NCBI GenBank assembly: GCA_005878415.1
Contig: VBMM01000167.1
Location: 1 to 5,242, forward strand
Reading direction: 5' to 3'
Length of the DNA stretch: 5,242 nucleotides
DNA from: Methanobacteriota archaeon
GTDB lineage: Archaea > Thermoplasmatota > Thermoplasmata > RBG-16-68-12
The translations under genes and the position numbers were made by a program. Shown here one piece after another: positions 5,093-5,242 of this stretch (its first letter is position 1; every line of letters begins with the position of its first letter). The notes under the pieces were generated by a model. That model had not been told where the DNA came from and did no database searches. It was given only the letters and a program-made list of their open reading frames with translations.

Positions 5093-5242
5093 GTTCCGCC
5101 GAGCAAACCTTTCGCCTTGGTGATCGCCTCGTCGATCGCTTTCGCGTGTGCGGCCGTGCGCTTCTCCGCGAGCGCGACGAAGAACATCTTTCCCGTGACC
5201 TCGCGGACCGTGAGGACGCCGCCCTCCGACTCGACCGTGACG
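5089..5242 (-). CDS. C-terminal fragment of an unrecognised protein
   Basis: The last 50 codons of a minus-strand gene whose start lies beyond the right edge. The stop TAG (5091-5089) overlaps the PAP2 stop in the palindrome CTAG. The first part is strand-like (VTVESEGGVLTVREV, then GKMFFVALAEK), and the end is a charged amphipathic helix (AHAKAIDEAITKAKGLL) closing with GGT. This beta-then-helix ending is seen in many small folds and does not identify a family. Codon use has the strong third-position G/C bias of its neighbours, and the residue mix is ordinary for a soluble protein, which supports real coding. No function is proposed. Confidence 0.7.
   Translation of the reverse strand, partial: VTVESEGGVLTVREVTGKMFFVALAEKRTAAHAKAIDEAITKAKGLLGGT

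Overview
This GC-rich window (roughly two thirds G+C) looks archaeal. AT-rich TATA-like boxes (ATTAAG, ATTAAA) stand a few tens of bases upstream of the gene starts. One gene seems to begin right at its predicted transcript start (leaderless), and no bacterial -35/-10 pairs are evident. The mix of a winged-helix/STAND/TPR regulator, an HhH-GPD glycosylase and a PGE-motif surface protein would fit a high-GC member of the Thermoplasmatota, but that placement is inference from style and not from a marker gene.

Layout, left to right. Positions 1-1087 (minus) hold a signal-peptide-bearing, single-pass surface protein built from repeated beta-sandwich-like units. It runs off the left edge and is broken by a frame change near position 796. 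Positions 1222-3693 (minus) hold an 823-residue STAND-type ATPase with an N-terminal winged helix and C-terminal TPRs, probably a ligand-responsive transcription regulator. Positions 3730-4434 (minus) hold an endonuclease III-fold DNA glycosylase with an iron-sulfur cluster motif, in which the usual lyase lysine is glutamate. Positions 4526-5092 (plus) hold a PAP2-family membrane phosphatase. Positions 5089-5242 (minus) hold the C-terminus of an unrecognised protein that converges on the phosphatase gene, the two stop codons overlapping in CTAG.

The glycosylase and the phosphatase are divergent and appear to share one AT-rich island (about 4455-4467) that works as a TATA box in both directions. 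The STAND gene has its own TATA-like box, which overlaps the glycosylase stop codon, and the surface-protein gene has another. The genes are therefore probably separate transcription units that happen to adjoin. No common pathway is evident; a regulatory link from the STAND protein to the adjacent surface protein is possible but untested.

No tRNA, rRNA, CRISPR array, insertion sequence or attachment site was seen. No stretch longer than 300 bases lacks a gene.
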